NCBI RefSeq assembly: GCF_016786215.1
Contig: NZ_JADOBG010000006.1
Location: 1 to 64,000 of the forward strand
Length of the DNA: 64,000 bases
Direction of reading: 5' to 3'
Source: Legionella bononiensis
Lineage (GTDB): Bacteria; Pseudomonadota; Gammaproteobacteria; Legionellales; Legionellaceae
Of this stretch, positions 8,063-16,477 are shown in pieces (position 1 is the stretch's first letter; each line of letters opens with the position of its first letter). The translations under genes were made by a program, and so were the position numbers. The notes below the pieces were generated by a model, which was not told where the DNA came from, did no database searches, and saw nothing but the letters and a program-made list of their open reading frames with translations.

Positions 8063-11000
8063 TCATGGTTGAATTTTGTGTTCCGTGACAGGACTGACAC
8101 TCTCTTCTTTCATAAGTCTATAACGATCTCTAAGACTTGCTGCAGTAGCTGCTGGATCATTAGGCTTAATTAATACCGAATTAGAGCTTTCTGGCGCTGT
8201 AACATCACTCTTAATACCCACTAAATCCAAGGTTTCTTTAGTGAACTTACAGTTATCCCAAGCCCGTGCTGATGTTGATGAAGGGGTTTCAAGAATATGT
8301 TTTTGAATTATTTGTAATCGCTCCTCTGCAGTTGCCGCTGAAGGCAGTGTGCCAATGAAATTACTACGCATAAACTGGAAGTATTTTGAAGATTGGATAC
8401 TGCTATATTCTTCAATAAATTTGGCCAGCATGATCTCAGCTTGTTGAGAGGGGGCTTGCGCCCATTTTAAATCCTTAGATTTATCCGTACGGCTTAGTAA
8501 ATGTGCAGCCGGATCATTAGTTCTCATTACCGCCAGCTCAACACAAGACAAGCGTTCATCTCGTTCGTTGATGATATCGGAATAATCTTTTAGTAACTGG
8601 ATTTCTTCTTCAGTTTGAGGTTCTTTAGATTCCAAATTCAAAAAATACTCTCTAACCGTTTTCAATGTTTTTTCATCAAAAAAAGGAATATTATCCGGTG
8701 CTTCTTGTAGTTTTTCCTTCATGCTTTGAATTGCTAATAAAGGATGTTCATGCTTAATAGTTGAATGTCCTTGTGCTCTGACCGCATCATTAATTTTATT
8801 AAGATATTTATCAATTTCCTGTTCATCCTTGGGAGCATGTTTTGTATCAGTAGTAACCCATAAATCACTAATCAGTTGCGGTACAATTCTGAGATAACTG
8901 AACACATTGGATTTCAATGTGTTGAGTAGTTGAGTTTTATTGTCTTTGAAGGCAAGTAGTCTGTTGATTTTAAGATAGTAGTTCGTGTTTGGCTTAATCA
9001 ATGCCTCAGCTTTGACACGATCAATGGCGTCTTTATCCCCACCTTGGGATTTTGCTACTAAAGTTGCTGCTGAATACACTGCCTGAGGATTGGTGAGAAA
9101 CGCATTGGAAGCAGGATTATCGGCAGTATTCTGCGTCCATGTAAACATATGACTCATGTCTGGAGGAGCACCGGCTCTTAATAATTTCATAGAAGTAGTA
9201 GAACAGTTCTCCTCTATTAAGTCGAAAGCCGATGTAGTCGACGCCAGTTGACTGGCTGTTTTAAGCATTTCCTCAATGTTAAAATCATGCAATACAGCAT
9301 TTCTTGTTGGAATACCTCGAATAATTTGATCTTTGCTAACCTGATGAACTCTTGATTGTAATCGAATGTTTTCGATCTTTTTAGCTATGATACGTGACTC
9401 CTCCTGTAATCGTCCTATATCACTTTGCATGATTTCAATCATTCGCTGCGCATGTGCAATGTCTTTGATTGCCCAATTAAATTCACCTGTTTTATATCGA
9501 TTTGATCCAAATGCATTTTTTTCTTCTTCAGTTCTTTTGTGAAGTTCCGGGGTTCCGTATTTAAAATTAATTGGTTTTGATATGGGGTTATCACGTAATT
9601 TGGCTTGATCCGCTTTGATTATTTCTATTAATTTATCAAGATCTTCCTGGCTTTTAATTGCCCAGTGATGCGTACCACTGGAATCATAAACCAGAGCGCC
9701 ATAAGCACTTTGTTCCTCAGGTGTTTTGGGTCGATCTCTGGTACTTCCATAAGAAAAATCAACGGGTTGAAATTTGAATTCCTTTGCAGCCTTTGCTCGA
9801 TCATCATCGAGTATCTTAAGGAGTGTGTCGACATCTTCTTTATTTGATAGTTTCCAAATATCTTCACCAGTTTTGGGATACCAGTTGTTTCCAAACCGTT
9901 CAATTTCTTCTTCTGTTTTATCCCTGGTATAAACAAAGTTTATGGGCTTTGGTAGTTTGCCCAGTTGTAGATTGTTCCTATCTTCCTTTACTATATTAAT
10001 AAGAGCAACAACAGCTTCCTTGTTTTTTACTCTCCAATAATTGGGGCTATTCCCAAATAATTCTTTCTCTGATTCTGATCGTTCACGATTATTTTTATAA
10101 TTAAATTTAATCCCTTTAGTTGAGACATTGTGATTATCTGAAATAGTGTCGAAATGTGCTAATAATCGTTCCAATTTTTCCAGTTTATGGTCTGTGTTAG
10201 CAATAGCTTGAGCTTGATCTGCTTCTATTTTTAAAGATAAGGTTTTTAGTGTGCTAATTTTTTTGTTAATTGGCTCAAGAGAAACGGTTTTATCTTTTTC
10301 AAATTTTAAATGCATCTGTTCAAGCTCAGCAATTTTAGCGTTGCCAAGGAGAATTGCATTAGTTTGATTTAATTCAATTTTTTTGATTTGTGTTTGTAGT
10401 TCTACAATTTTTTCTTCAATAGTTTTGATTTGCTCTGTTTTCTTTTTAAGTTTTTCTTCATGAATTCTAATAGTTTCTTTTTTAGGAGATATTAATAACG
10501 CATTTAAACTTTGATTTGCCTTGTGCAATTTCTCCAGCAATACTTCTTGGGTTGGAGGAACATTTTGTTTCTTTTTTATTTCAGCCAGTAACTCATCAAT
10601 TTTTTCGTGAGTGAATGGGCCGTTAAACAATTTAAGTCGGTTTTCTGTGGGAGTATCAATAGCGTCACACCAGTCACGAAGTATCGTCATAGGAGGGCGT
10701 TTTGTTCCTTCTTGCTGCTTATATGCCTCAATTTCTTTATATAAATCATTATATTTAGTGTGACGCTTCAGTTCCTGATGTATTTCTTTGATCTCTTTTT
10801 TGATGTTTTTAATTTCAACTGCCGGAGCATAGATCTCTTGCATCACCTCTTTTATTTGTGTGTTGAGTGTTACTACTTCTTTGAATTTGTCGTCCAATAG
10901 TTTATCAACCTTCCTGGTGATAAGTTCTGCTTGTTCCTTGGTAATTTTCTTGTTTTTTAAAATATTTGCACATAATTTTCGATCACCAATTTCGTTTTTA

Positions 11001-12073
11001 AATCGAGCTAAAATGGACAGAAGATTCGATGAGGGTTTAATTGATTTTTCTGTCCAATCACCTTTGGCACTAAACTCTTTACCTTCATTGAGATAATTTT
11101 TCATGAGTGTTGCCAGTGTTTGAATTTCTTCATCAATTTTGTATTTTTTAAGTTTTAAACTGAGATATTCCTGCTGCATTGTGCTGTATTTTTGCTCAGA
11201 TATAACAGTAGTAGCCACTGGAGCTAAATTAATAGTCTGTTGCCTTTCGAAAAAATCCTTTTTTTGTTTTTGAAATATATGGCGTTCCTTTAACTCTGGA
11301 GGCATTCTGCTTAGTACATCAGATTGAGTTTTAAATTCGAATCCAGTGCGCTCCTCTTTAATGTCCTTATTGGGAGTGCTTAATCTTCCTGGCCAATAAC
11401 TCCAATAGACTTTATAAACTAACCCAGTACCACTACGCTCAATTGACACCGGGATCTTCTGTTTTCCATTTTCATGATAACAATAGTTTTCAATCAGTGC
11501 TTTATTGTGTTGATTTACAGGAAATCTCATCATTATGGCTACATGACCAACATTGTCGCCTTGCAATTTTTGCCGCAACACATTATTTAAGCCATTTCCG
11601 AGTTCTTCTTTAGTTCCCCAGGTACGGACCTCTACAGTACTTTCATTAAAATCTTTAAAATATTCCTTCCTGAACAAACTGAAGTTCTCTGCGGCATTAG
11701 CAGCTGTACCCGCTCTAAATGTACGCATCCAGTCTGAAGAACAATGTCCAAGTAAGCGCGCATTTAATTTTTCTTTTGATGGGAAATTATCTGGTAAGCT
11801 GTCCAGATGATCTTTTAACGTTATTATTCGTTTTATGTATTCAAAAGTTAATTCCTGGGCTTCTAATTCAGTTTCTGAAGTTTTTTCGTTTATTAGATTT
11901 TCGATCCTGGCCTCTATAGAATTATTTTCCAGACCATCTGCAAAAAGCTGATCAAAAACAGCAATACATCCATTAATAATTTGTGATGAGAGTTCATCAT
12001 TAATTGGATCTGTGCTATTGGATACCAATTGTGTTATCTGTTCTAAGCTGACATCTATTTTTTCAAAACTCAT
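8063..12073 (-). CDS. Giant coiled-coil protein with four internal repeats, effector candidate
   Basis: 1336 residues with the start at ATG 12073 (MSFEKID); an in-frame ATG 14 codons upstream lacks a ribosome binding site. Unrecognised family. N-terminal 300 residues are globular, with a VGHVAIMMRFP segment (His177) and YWSYWPG. Residues about 310-650 are strongly predicted coiled coil (Lys, Glu, Ile rich). Residues about 655-885 hold four tandem copies of a roughly 70-residue unit with the pattern KPINFxYG, RTEEEKxxFGxNxY, xxWAIK, LIEIIKxDxxKL. After these comes NCSTTSMKLLRAG (Cys957) and a helical C-terminus. His before Cys in such contexts suggests a permuted papain-like hydrolase. No signal peptide; size and composition fit a Dot/Icm effector. 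Confidence 0.78.
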   Translation of the reverse strand: MSFEKIDVSLEQITQLVSNSTDPINDELSSQIINGCIAVFDQLFADGLENNSIEARIENLINEKTSETELEAQELTFEYIKRIITLKDHLDSLPDNFPSKEKLNARLLGHCSSDWMRTFRAGTAANAAENFSLFRKEYFKDFNESTVEVRTWGTKEELGNGLNNVLRQKLQGDNVGHVAIMMRFPVNQHNKALIENYCYHENGKQKIPVSIERSGTGLVYKVYWSYWPGRLSTPNKDIKEERTGFEFKTQSDVLSRMPPELKERHIFQKQKKDFFERQQTINLAPVATTVISEQKYSTMQQEYLSLKLKKYKIDEEIQTLATLMKNYLNEGKEFSAKGDWTEKSIKPSSNLLSILARFKNEIGDRKLCANILKNKKITKEQAELITRKVDKLLDDKFKEVVTLNTQIKEVMQEIYAPAVEIKNIKKEIKEIHQELKRHTKYNDLYKEIEAYKQQEGTKRPPMTILRDWCDAIDTPTENRLKLFNGPFTHEKIDELLAEIKKKQNVPPTQEVLLEKLHKANQSLNALLISPKKETIRIHEEKLKKKTEQIKTIEEKIVELQTQIKKIELNQTNAILLGNAKIAELEQMHLKFEKDKTVSLEPINKKISTLKTLSLKIEADQAQAIANTDHKLEKLERLLAHFDTISDNHNVSTKGIKFNYKNNRERSESEKELFGNSPNYWRVKNKEAVVALINIVKEDRNNLQLGKLPKPINFVYTRDKTEEEIERFGNNWYPKTGEDIWKLSNKEDVDTLLKILDDDRAKAAKEFKFQPVDFSYGSTRDRPKTPEEQSAYGALVYDSSGTHHWAIKSQEDLDKLIEIIKADQAKLRDNPISKPINFKYGTPELHKRTEEEKNAFGSNRYKTGEFNWAIKDIAHAQRMIEIMQSDIGRLQEESRIIAKKIENIRLQSRVHQVSKDQIIRGIPTRNAVLHDFNIEEMLKTASQLASTTSAFDLIEENCSTTSMKLLRAGAPPDMSHMFTWTQNTADNPASNAFLTNPQAVYSAATLVAKSQGGDKDAIDRVKAEALIKPNTNYYLKINRLLAFKDNKTQLLNTLKSNVFSYLRIVPQLISDLWVTTDTKHAPKDEQEIDKYLNKINDAVRAQGHSTIKHEHPLLAIQSMKEKLQEAPDNIPFFDEKTLKTVREYFLNLESKEPQTEEEIQLLKDYSDIINERDERLSCVELAVMRTNDPAAHLLSRTDKSKDLKWAQAPSQQAEIMLAKFIEEYSSIQSSKYFQFMRSNFIGTLPSAATAEERLQIIQKHILETPSSTSARAWDNCKFTKETLDLVGIKSDVTAPESSNSVLIKPNDPAATAASLRDRYRLMKEESVSPVTEHKIQP

Positions 12074-12115
12074 AGTTGCCCCATCTTTAATTTTTTGAAA
12101 AAAATATGACAACAT

Positions 12116-12586
12116 AATTAGTGATCATATATTAATCATTATAGTATGATTTTGTGCGATTAATGGGTTTTATAGTGCTTTCATCCTCATTCTGAGGGGC
12201 TGTACCGGTAACAAGAAATGAGTACAAAGCGGATCACAATGATCGACTGAAGGTATTGTTGTATCTGCGATGTCTGCTATAAATCAGAGTAGGAAAGAAA
12301 AATAGGGTTAAGCTAAGGGGGGCGTAGCTTGGAATTTCTTAACTTTGGAGTAGTCTCTATTAAAGAGACACCTCGTGATATGTTTGCTGGATAACGTTTA
12401 GATTATTGTTCAGTAGTCCCGTATTACAGCTGCGCAGGTCTACCAATGATGTAGATACAAAAAATCCTTAGCCTGACGGTTATGAGTCGCGATCCAAGCT
12501 ACTTGCTTTTTGCTTTATCAAGTACCTCCATGCATTTTATCTATTGTTCGTTGGGTTAAGTATTTTAATTATAATCTTAATCGTTC
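12116..12586. other. Intergenic stretch without recognised genes
   Basis: About 470 bp upstream of the giant gene. It should contain that gene's promoter, but I see no convincing -35/-10 pair, and neither strand has a plausible short gene. A weak inverted repeat (GTCTCT/AGAGAC) lies near 12354-12370. Confidence 0.5.
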
Positions 12587-12660
12587 TAAGATCCCCTCAT
12601 CCGCCTGTCGGCACCTTCTCCCTGAGGGAGAAGGCCATTCTGGCAAGATCTCAATAACGT
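12587..12660. repeat. 74-bp dispersed repeat, inverted copy
   Basis: An exact reverse complement of 7926-7999, including the CCTTCTCCCTGAGGGAGAAGG hairpin. Together they form 74-bp terminal inverted repeats around a 4.6-kb segment carrying only the giant coiled-coil gene. No transposase is present, so a non-autonomous cassette or independent insertion of a REP-like element are the two readings. Confidence 0.88.
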
Positions 12661-12774
12661 CTGAAATTGAACATTTAACATGGATCATTGCGTCAAAAAG
12701 ATTAAGGTTATTTGATAAGCAGGAGTAGTAACTATTTCAGTGTTACCAGCTTACCCGGTTTATACCCAACCGCT

Positions 12775-12830
12775 CCCTTCTCCCTTTTTAAGGGAGAAGG
12801 GTTGGGGATGAGGGTTACTGATCAGTGAGC
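12775..12830. repeat. CCCTTCTCCC hairpin repeat
   Basis: CCCTTCTCCCTT pairs with AAGGGAGAAGGG across a short T loop (12775-12801), followed by TTGGGGATGAGGG. The same element recurs many times in the array at 38440-39480, so it is a genome-dispersed hairpin family. Confidence 0.8.
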
Positions 12831-12879
12831 GTAAGTTGGGTCTCGCCTCATAGCCATCAGGTTAAGGAGAAAATCAAAC

Positions 12880-12911
12880 GTAGCCCGTATTAGGCAAAGC
12901 CGTAATACGGG
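12880..12911. repeat. GTAGCCCGTATTA hairpin repeat
   Basis: CCCGTATTAGGC pairs with GCC-G-TAATACGGG with one bulged G. The same hairpin is a component of the 192-bp tandem units at 37879-38396. REP-like mobile intergenic element. Confidence 0.8.
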
Positions 12912-13183
12912 TATCAATGCCTGATAATAATTATAAATCTGACTATAACAGCGTACAGGAAGTACCAAAATGGTCTTCCATATAACTCATTTACATTAAC
13001 TGATTATTAACAAATTGTGTAAAAATTCATGGTTATCATAGGGATATTTAATGGCTTGTCTTTCTAAATCGCGCGCGATTAAATTCCATGCAAGACATGA
13101 CTCATATAAGCAAACTCTATTTATTCGCGGGGTATTGGTTTAATATTTGATTCTTGAAGGTATTTATTCCTAAAGGAACTTAA

Positions 13184-14329
13184 ATGCTCATGAGTAGAAC
13201 AAAAACGATTTATTTGTTATTCACGGTATTAAGTTCATTTTCTTTTGCCGTCTTTTCTAGCAATTCAATAACTCAATTAATTCCGGAAAACGAGTGGTTT
13301 GGAACTAACTCCATGAAATTGAATGCTATCATCAAGCAATACGGAATTAACAGTCCAGGTTATCAGGTACATCGTAAACCCGTCGCAGCTTTTGACTGGG
13401 ATAATACCATGATGAAAAATGATATAGGTGACGCAACGTTATTATGGATGGTATCGCATGGAACACTGAAGCGTAATTCTGATTTCAAACAGATGAATCC
13501 CTGGTTAACCTCTGACGCGTTAAACGAGCTGGAAAAAAACTGCGGGGGCAAATCGGAATACTTGCCTACTCGTCAAAATCCTGCCTGTGCTGATACCTTA
13601 ATGAATATCTATCATAATCAGTCATTGGAGAATGGGGCCACCGCATGGCATGATTCACCTGATCCTGAACGCATTGTACCGACTTATTTTTTTTATGCAC
13701 AACTTTTTGCAGGATATACTCCAGATGAGATAACCGAGTTCACCAAACGTGCCCTGGACTTCAATTTGGCTAACAATATTGGCGCGACACAGAAGGTAGG
13801 GAGTAAGGATTATCCTGCCTATGTCCGTATTTATAAGCCAATGAACCATCTGGTATCCGTGTTACAACAAAACGGTTTTGATGTCTGGATTATTTCTGCC
13901 TCGATACAACCCAGCGTTGAAGTCGTCGCCAAACGTGTGGGAATTCGCAAAGACCATGTCATTGGAGTCCGTCACGTGTTGAATGAACAAGGACAATTGA
14001 CTGACCGCTTTCAAGGGTGTGGCACTTTTCCCGATGGTAATAAAGAAATTATCAGCAATCGTATCGGTAAACGGTGTTGGCTTAATAAAGTGGTATTCAA
14101 ACTGAGGGCTGAAGAACAACTATACAAGCCAACACCGATTATTTTTGCAGCAGGGGACTCAGCTGGGGATCGTGTTTTTTTGCGCGACGCACTCGGTGGA
14201 AGGTTGGTTATTAATAAAAACAATCCTGAGCTACTTTGCGATGCGGTTCAAAATTCTGATGGGAAATGGCTGATAAATCCGATGTTTATAAAACCTGTAC
14301 CCTTTGAAAGAACTTTAAAACAGTGTTGA
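13184..14329 (+). CDS. Secreted HAD-family phosphatase (phosphorylcholine-phosphatase-like)
   Basis: 381 residues with an N-terminal signal peptide (residues about 8-25). HAD motif I is FDWDNT (nucleophile Asp plus Asp, Thr), followed by the GDATLLWMV segment seen in Pseudomonas phosphorylcholine phosphatase-like enzymes. Motif II is WIISAS and motif IV is AAGDSAGD. It should remove phosphate from a small substrate such as phosphocholine in the periplasm or outside the cell. AAGGA sits six bases before the first ATG. Cysteines in the C-terminal half (GCGTF, RCW, LLC, QC) suggest disulfides, fitting export. Convergent with the LysR gene. The exact substrate cannot be told from sequence. Confidence 0.85.
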   Translation: MLMSRTKTIYLLFTVLSSFSFAVFSSNSITQLIPENEWFGTNSMKLNAIIKQYGINSPGYQVHRKPVAAFDWDNTMMKNDIGDATLLWMVSHGTLKRNSDFKQMNPWLTSDALNELEKNCGGKSEYLPTRQNPACADTLMNIYHNQSLENGATAWHDSPDPERIVPTYFFYAQLFAGYTPDEITEFTKRALDFNLANNIGATQKVGSKDYPAYVRIYKPMNHLVSVLQQNGFDVWIISASIQPSVEVVAKRVGIRKDHVIGVRHVLNEQGQLTDRFQGCGTFPDGNKEIISNRIGKRCWLNKVVFKLRAEEQLYKPTPIIFAAGDSAGDRVFLRDALGGRLVINKNNPELLCDAVQNSDGKWLINPMFIKPVPFERTLKQC

Positions 14330-14366
14330 CTATTCGTGAATTGGAAACAGTTCTTAATCAATTAGT

Positions 14367-15245
14367 TTATTTATTAAAAAAATCCAAAAAAGCACGAATC
14401 TTGGGTAATTCGAAATCGTAGGCACGATAAAACATATAAATATCATAGTGTCTGAAGGTGTATTGTGGCAGCAGTTGAATTAACTCCCCATTATCCAACC
14501 ATGATTTAACCAGGCTATCACCAGTCAGGAACATTCCTATGCCTGCAAGACAGGCCTTATTTAACGCCTCAAAAGTATTCATGTATAAAATGGGCTTGGC
14601 ACAATGCAATTGTCCACCATTGGCCAGGGGTAAAAAATGAGCGGGTTTACGTAAGGTATGGGATATTATTTTAAAATTGGGTAAGTCCTCGGCAGTTTCC
14701 GGTTTGCCATATTGAGATACAAAGTCTTTTGAAGCACAGAGGATGTTATTGACCCGATACATTGTTCTGTATTTTAACGTTTCCGTAGAGGGGGGAATAA
14801 CAGGGAACCCTACCATAATATCAATGTCGGGTTGAGCTAATGCATCATCTTCTTCTGAAAAGATCAATTCCAGTTCGAGCAATGGATAGGTTTTCATAAA
14901 ATCAGCCAAATGCTCTAATACCCATTCTTTGGAAGTGATGGTCGATACCAGTATTTTTAGCTCTCCCTGTGGTACTTCTCGATTGGATTCGATAAAACGG
15001 TTTACAGAGGCGATCTCTTGTTCAATGGACTTGCATCGATTATAAAACAGAGCACCAAATTCGGTAAGTTGTACCGAGCGGGTGGTTCTGAGAAAAAGTT
15101 GTTCACCAATAACTTGCTCCAGATTTTTAATCTGTTTGCTTACCGCGGTTGGAGTTAAATGCATGGCATGTGCGGCTGATGAAAAGCTGGCCAGTTCCGT
15201 TACTTTAAGAAAGCAAAGGATTTGACCTCGATTATAAAAGTGCAT
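14367..15245 (-). CDS. LysR-family transcriptional regulator
   Basis: 292 residues. Residues 5-65 form the LysR winged helix (FLKVTELASFSSAAHAMHLTPTAVSKQIKNLEQVIGEQLF), and the rest is the effector-binding domain. It is divergent from a small VOC-fold gene across a 111-bp gap containing a 19-bp palindrome, the usual arrangement for LysR autoregulation and control of the divergent gene. Inducer unknown. Confidence 0.93.
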   Translation of the reverse strand: MHFYNRGQILCFLKVTELASFSSAAHAMHLTPTAVSKQIKNLEQVIGEQLFLRTTRSVQLTEFGALFYNRCKSIEQEIASVNRFIESNREVPQGELKILVSTITSKEWVLEHLADFMKTYPLLELELIFSEEDDALAQPDIDIMVGFPVIPPSTETLKYRTMYRVNNILCASKDFVSQYGKPETAEDLPNFKIISHTLRKPAHFLPLANGGQLHCAKPILYMNTFEALNKACLAGIGMFLTGDSLVKSWLDNGELIQLLPQYTFRHYDIYMFYRAYDFELPKIRAFLDFFNK

Positions 15246-15257
15246 GGCATTTCTAAT

Positions 15258-15276
15258 TATGAACTATAAGTTCATA
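15258..15276. promoter_or_regulatory. Palindromic operator, probable LysR box
   Basis: TATGAACT and AGTTCATA form perfect 8-bp arms around ATA, with the T-N11-A pattern bound by LysR regulators inside. It sits 12 bases before the lysR start and about 80 bases before the divergent gene, as expected for a shared recognition site. Confidence 0.6.
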
Positions 15277-15356
15277 GTATATGGAATTTATGTCAATTTA
15301 CAACCTCAGGTGTTAAATAATACAATTTCTATATTGAGTTAACACAGGAGCGCATT

Positions 15357-15752
15357 ATGACCGTACGTACAATTAAATATGAGTATCATCATACCGGGAT
15401 ACCGACTACTGAGATTAGAGAGGGTGAAAAATACAGTTCTACTTTTAAAGTCTATACCAGTGGTGGCCAGGAAAGTGAGTTCAGGGTTCAATATCACCGA
15501 TTTGAAGAGGACTGTCCATTACATCCCTTGATTCAAGCGAAGCCTCATATTGCCTTTAAAGTGGATAATCTGGAGATGGCAATTAAAGGTAAGGAAGTGA
15601 TTCTGGAACCTTATGAACCTTTTTCTGGTTTTAAAGTGGCTATGATAGCTGAACAGGGTGCACCTATCGAGTTTATCGAGACAACTTTAAGTGAAGAAGA
15701 AATATGGTATGGGAGTCATGATAATTCAGTGATCTATCCGGGGAAGTCATAA
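15357..15752 (+). CDS. Small VOC/glyoxalase-fold-like protein
   Basis: 131 residues. The pattern HHTGIPT near the start, HIAFKVDNLEMAIKGKEVILEP in the middle and PIEFIET near the end resembles one VOC (vicinal oxygen chelate) beta-alpha-beta module, with His12, His85-type and Glu residues as possible metal ligands. AGGAG lies six bases before ATG. It is divergent from the LysR gene and probably controlled by it. The substrate is unknown; sugar- or aldehyde-processing roles are only possibilities. Confidence 0.7.
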   Translation: MTVRTIKYEYHHTGIPTTEIREGEKYSSTFKVYTSGGQESEFRVQYHRFEEDCPLHPLIQAKPHIAFKVDNLEMAIKGKEVILEPYEPFSGFKVAMIAEQGAPIEFIETTLSEEEIWYGSHDNSVIYPGKS

Positions 15753-15803
15753 TTATATATACCATTCAGTATTCACCAACACATGAGTATTGAGGAAGGA
15801 GAG

Positions 15804-15824
15804 AAGGCAGATTAAATCTGCCTT
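15804..15824. terminator. Bidirectional stem-loop between convergent genes
   Basis: AAGGCAGATT and AATCTGCCTT are perfect 10-bp arms around a single A. It lies between the convergent VOC-like gene and the small exported-protein gene. No long T run follows on either side, so terminator function is tentative. Confidence 0.45.
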
Positions 15825-15871
15825 GTTGGTGGTATTCCTGGAAATTAGTTGTGTTATCCTGCTTGATAGGA

Positions 15872-16228
15872 TTAATCCAATCCTGCAATTTGATCACTGA
15901 TGTAGTTAAGCTCATTCGTAAAGTTTTGAATTTTGGTTTGTTGTAAACAGTCACTTCCTTTACGCAATGCGCGTCGAGCATCACCTAGACTAAAGGATGC
16001 TAATAAATATTGTGTTTCTCTTATGAGACTACTGGATTTTTTAGTGGCATTGGCAGATTCCATGAGTGCTGAACGACATATCTCGTGACTTTCCTGGAGC
16101 CTGGTTTCTAAGATTTCATTAGAAAGTGCGTGTGTTTTTTTGGCCAAAGCTACATTATCTATAGGTGCATGAGCATGTAGTGCTGAGGATAAAATCATTA
16201 TTAATAAACCACAGTAGTTCGATTTCAT
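15872..16228 (-). CDS. Small exported helical protein
   Basis: 118 residues with a clear signal peptide (MKSNYCGLLIMILSSALHAHA). The mature part is all helical and charged, with two cysteines (EICRS, DCLQQ) that could form a disulfide. AAGGA precedes the ATG by seven bases. No family recognised; probably periplasmic. Convergent with the VOC-like gene. Confidence 0.75.
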   Translation of the reverse strand: MKSNYCGLLIMILSSALHAHAPIDNVALAKKTHALSNEILETRLQESHEICRSALMESANATKKSSSLIRETQYLLASFSLGDARRALRKGSDCLQQTKIQNFTNELNYISDQIAGLD

Positions 16229-16385
16229 ATGTTGTCCTTATTAATTATGTGACGTTTTTTATTCAAACTTAAAATTGGTAGAAGCTTATCATTTCATTGT
16301 GTATCGTCAAGTAACTGGCAAGGATAAATTATTTGATTTCAGTAAGATACATAATTTCTGCATGTTAAGACGTCCAGGAATATGA

Positions 16386-16429
16386 CTTTGCGAATGTTAG
16401 CGAAGATGAGTTATGCTTCATTCGCAAAG
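16386..16429. repeat. Inverted repeat with 11-bp arms
   Basis: CTTTGCGAATG (16386-16396) and CATTCGCAAAG (16419-16429) are perfect complements around a 22-nt loop. It lies 49 bp past the stop of the ankyrin gene. There is no T run, so it is more like an intergenic hairpin than a classic terminator. Confidence 0.55.
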
Positions 16430-16477
16430 ACACTATTGGAGGATTATCAGGAAAGCTCGATCTGTAAAGATGAACTA

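Noticed and set aside
11553-11919. Overlapping plus-strand frames inside the giant coiled-coil gene
   Set aside because: They are antisense shadows of a long, compositionally coherent reading frame.
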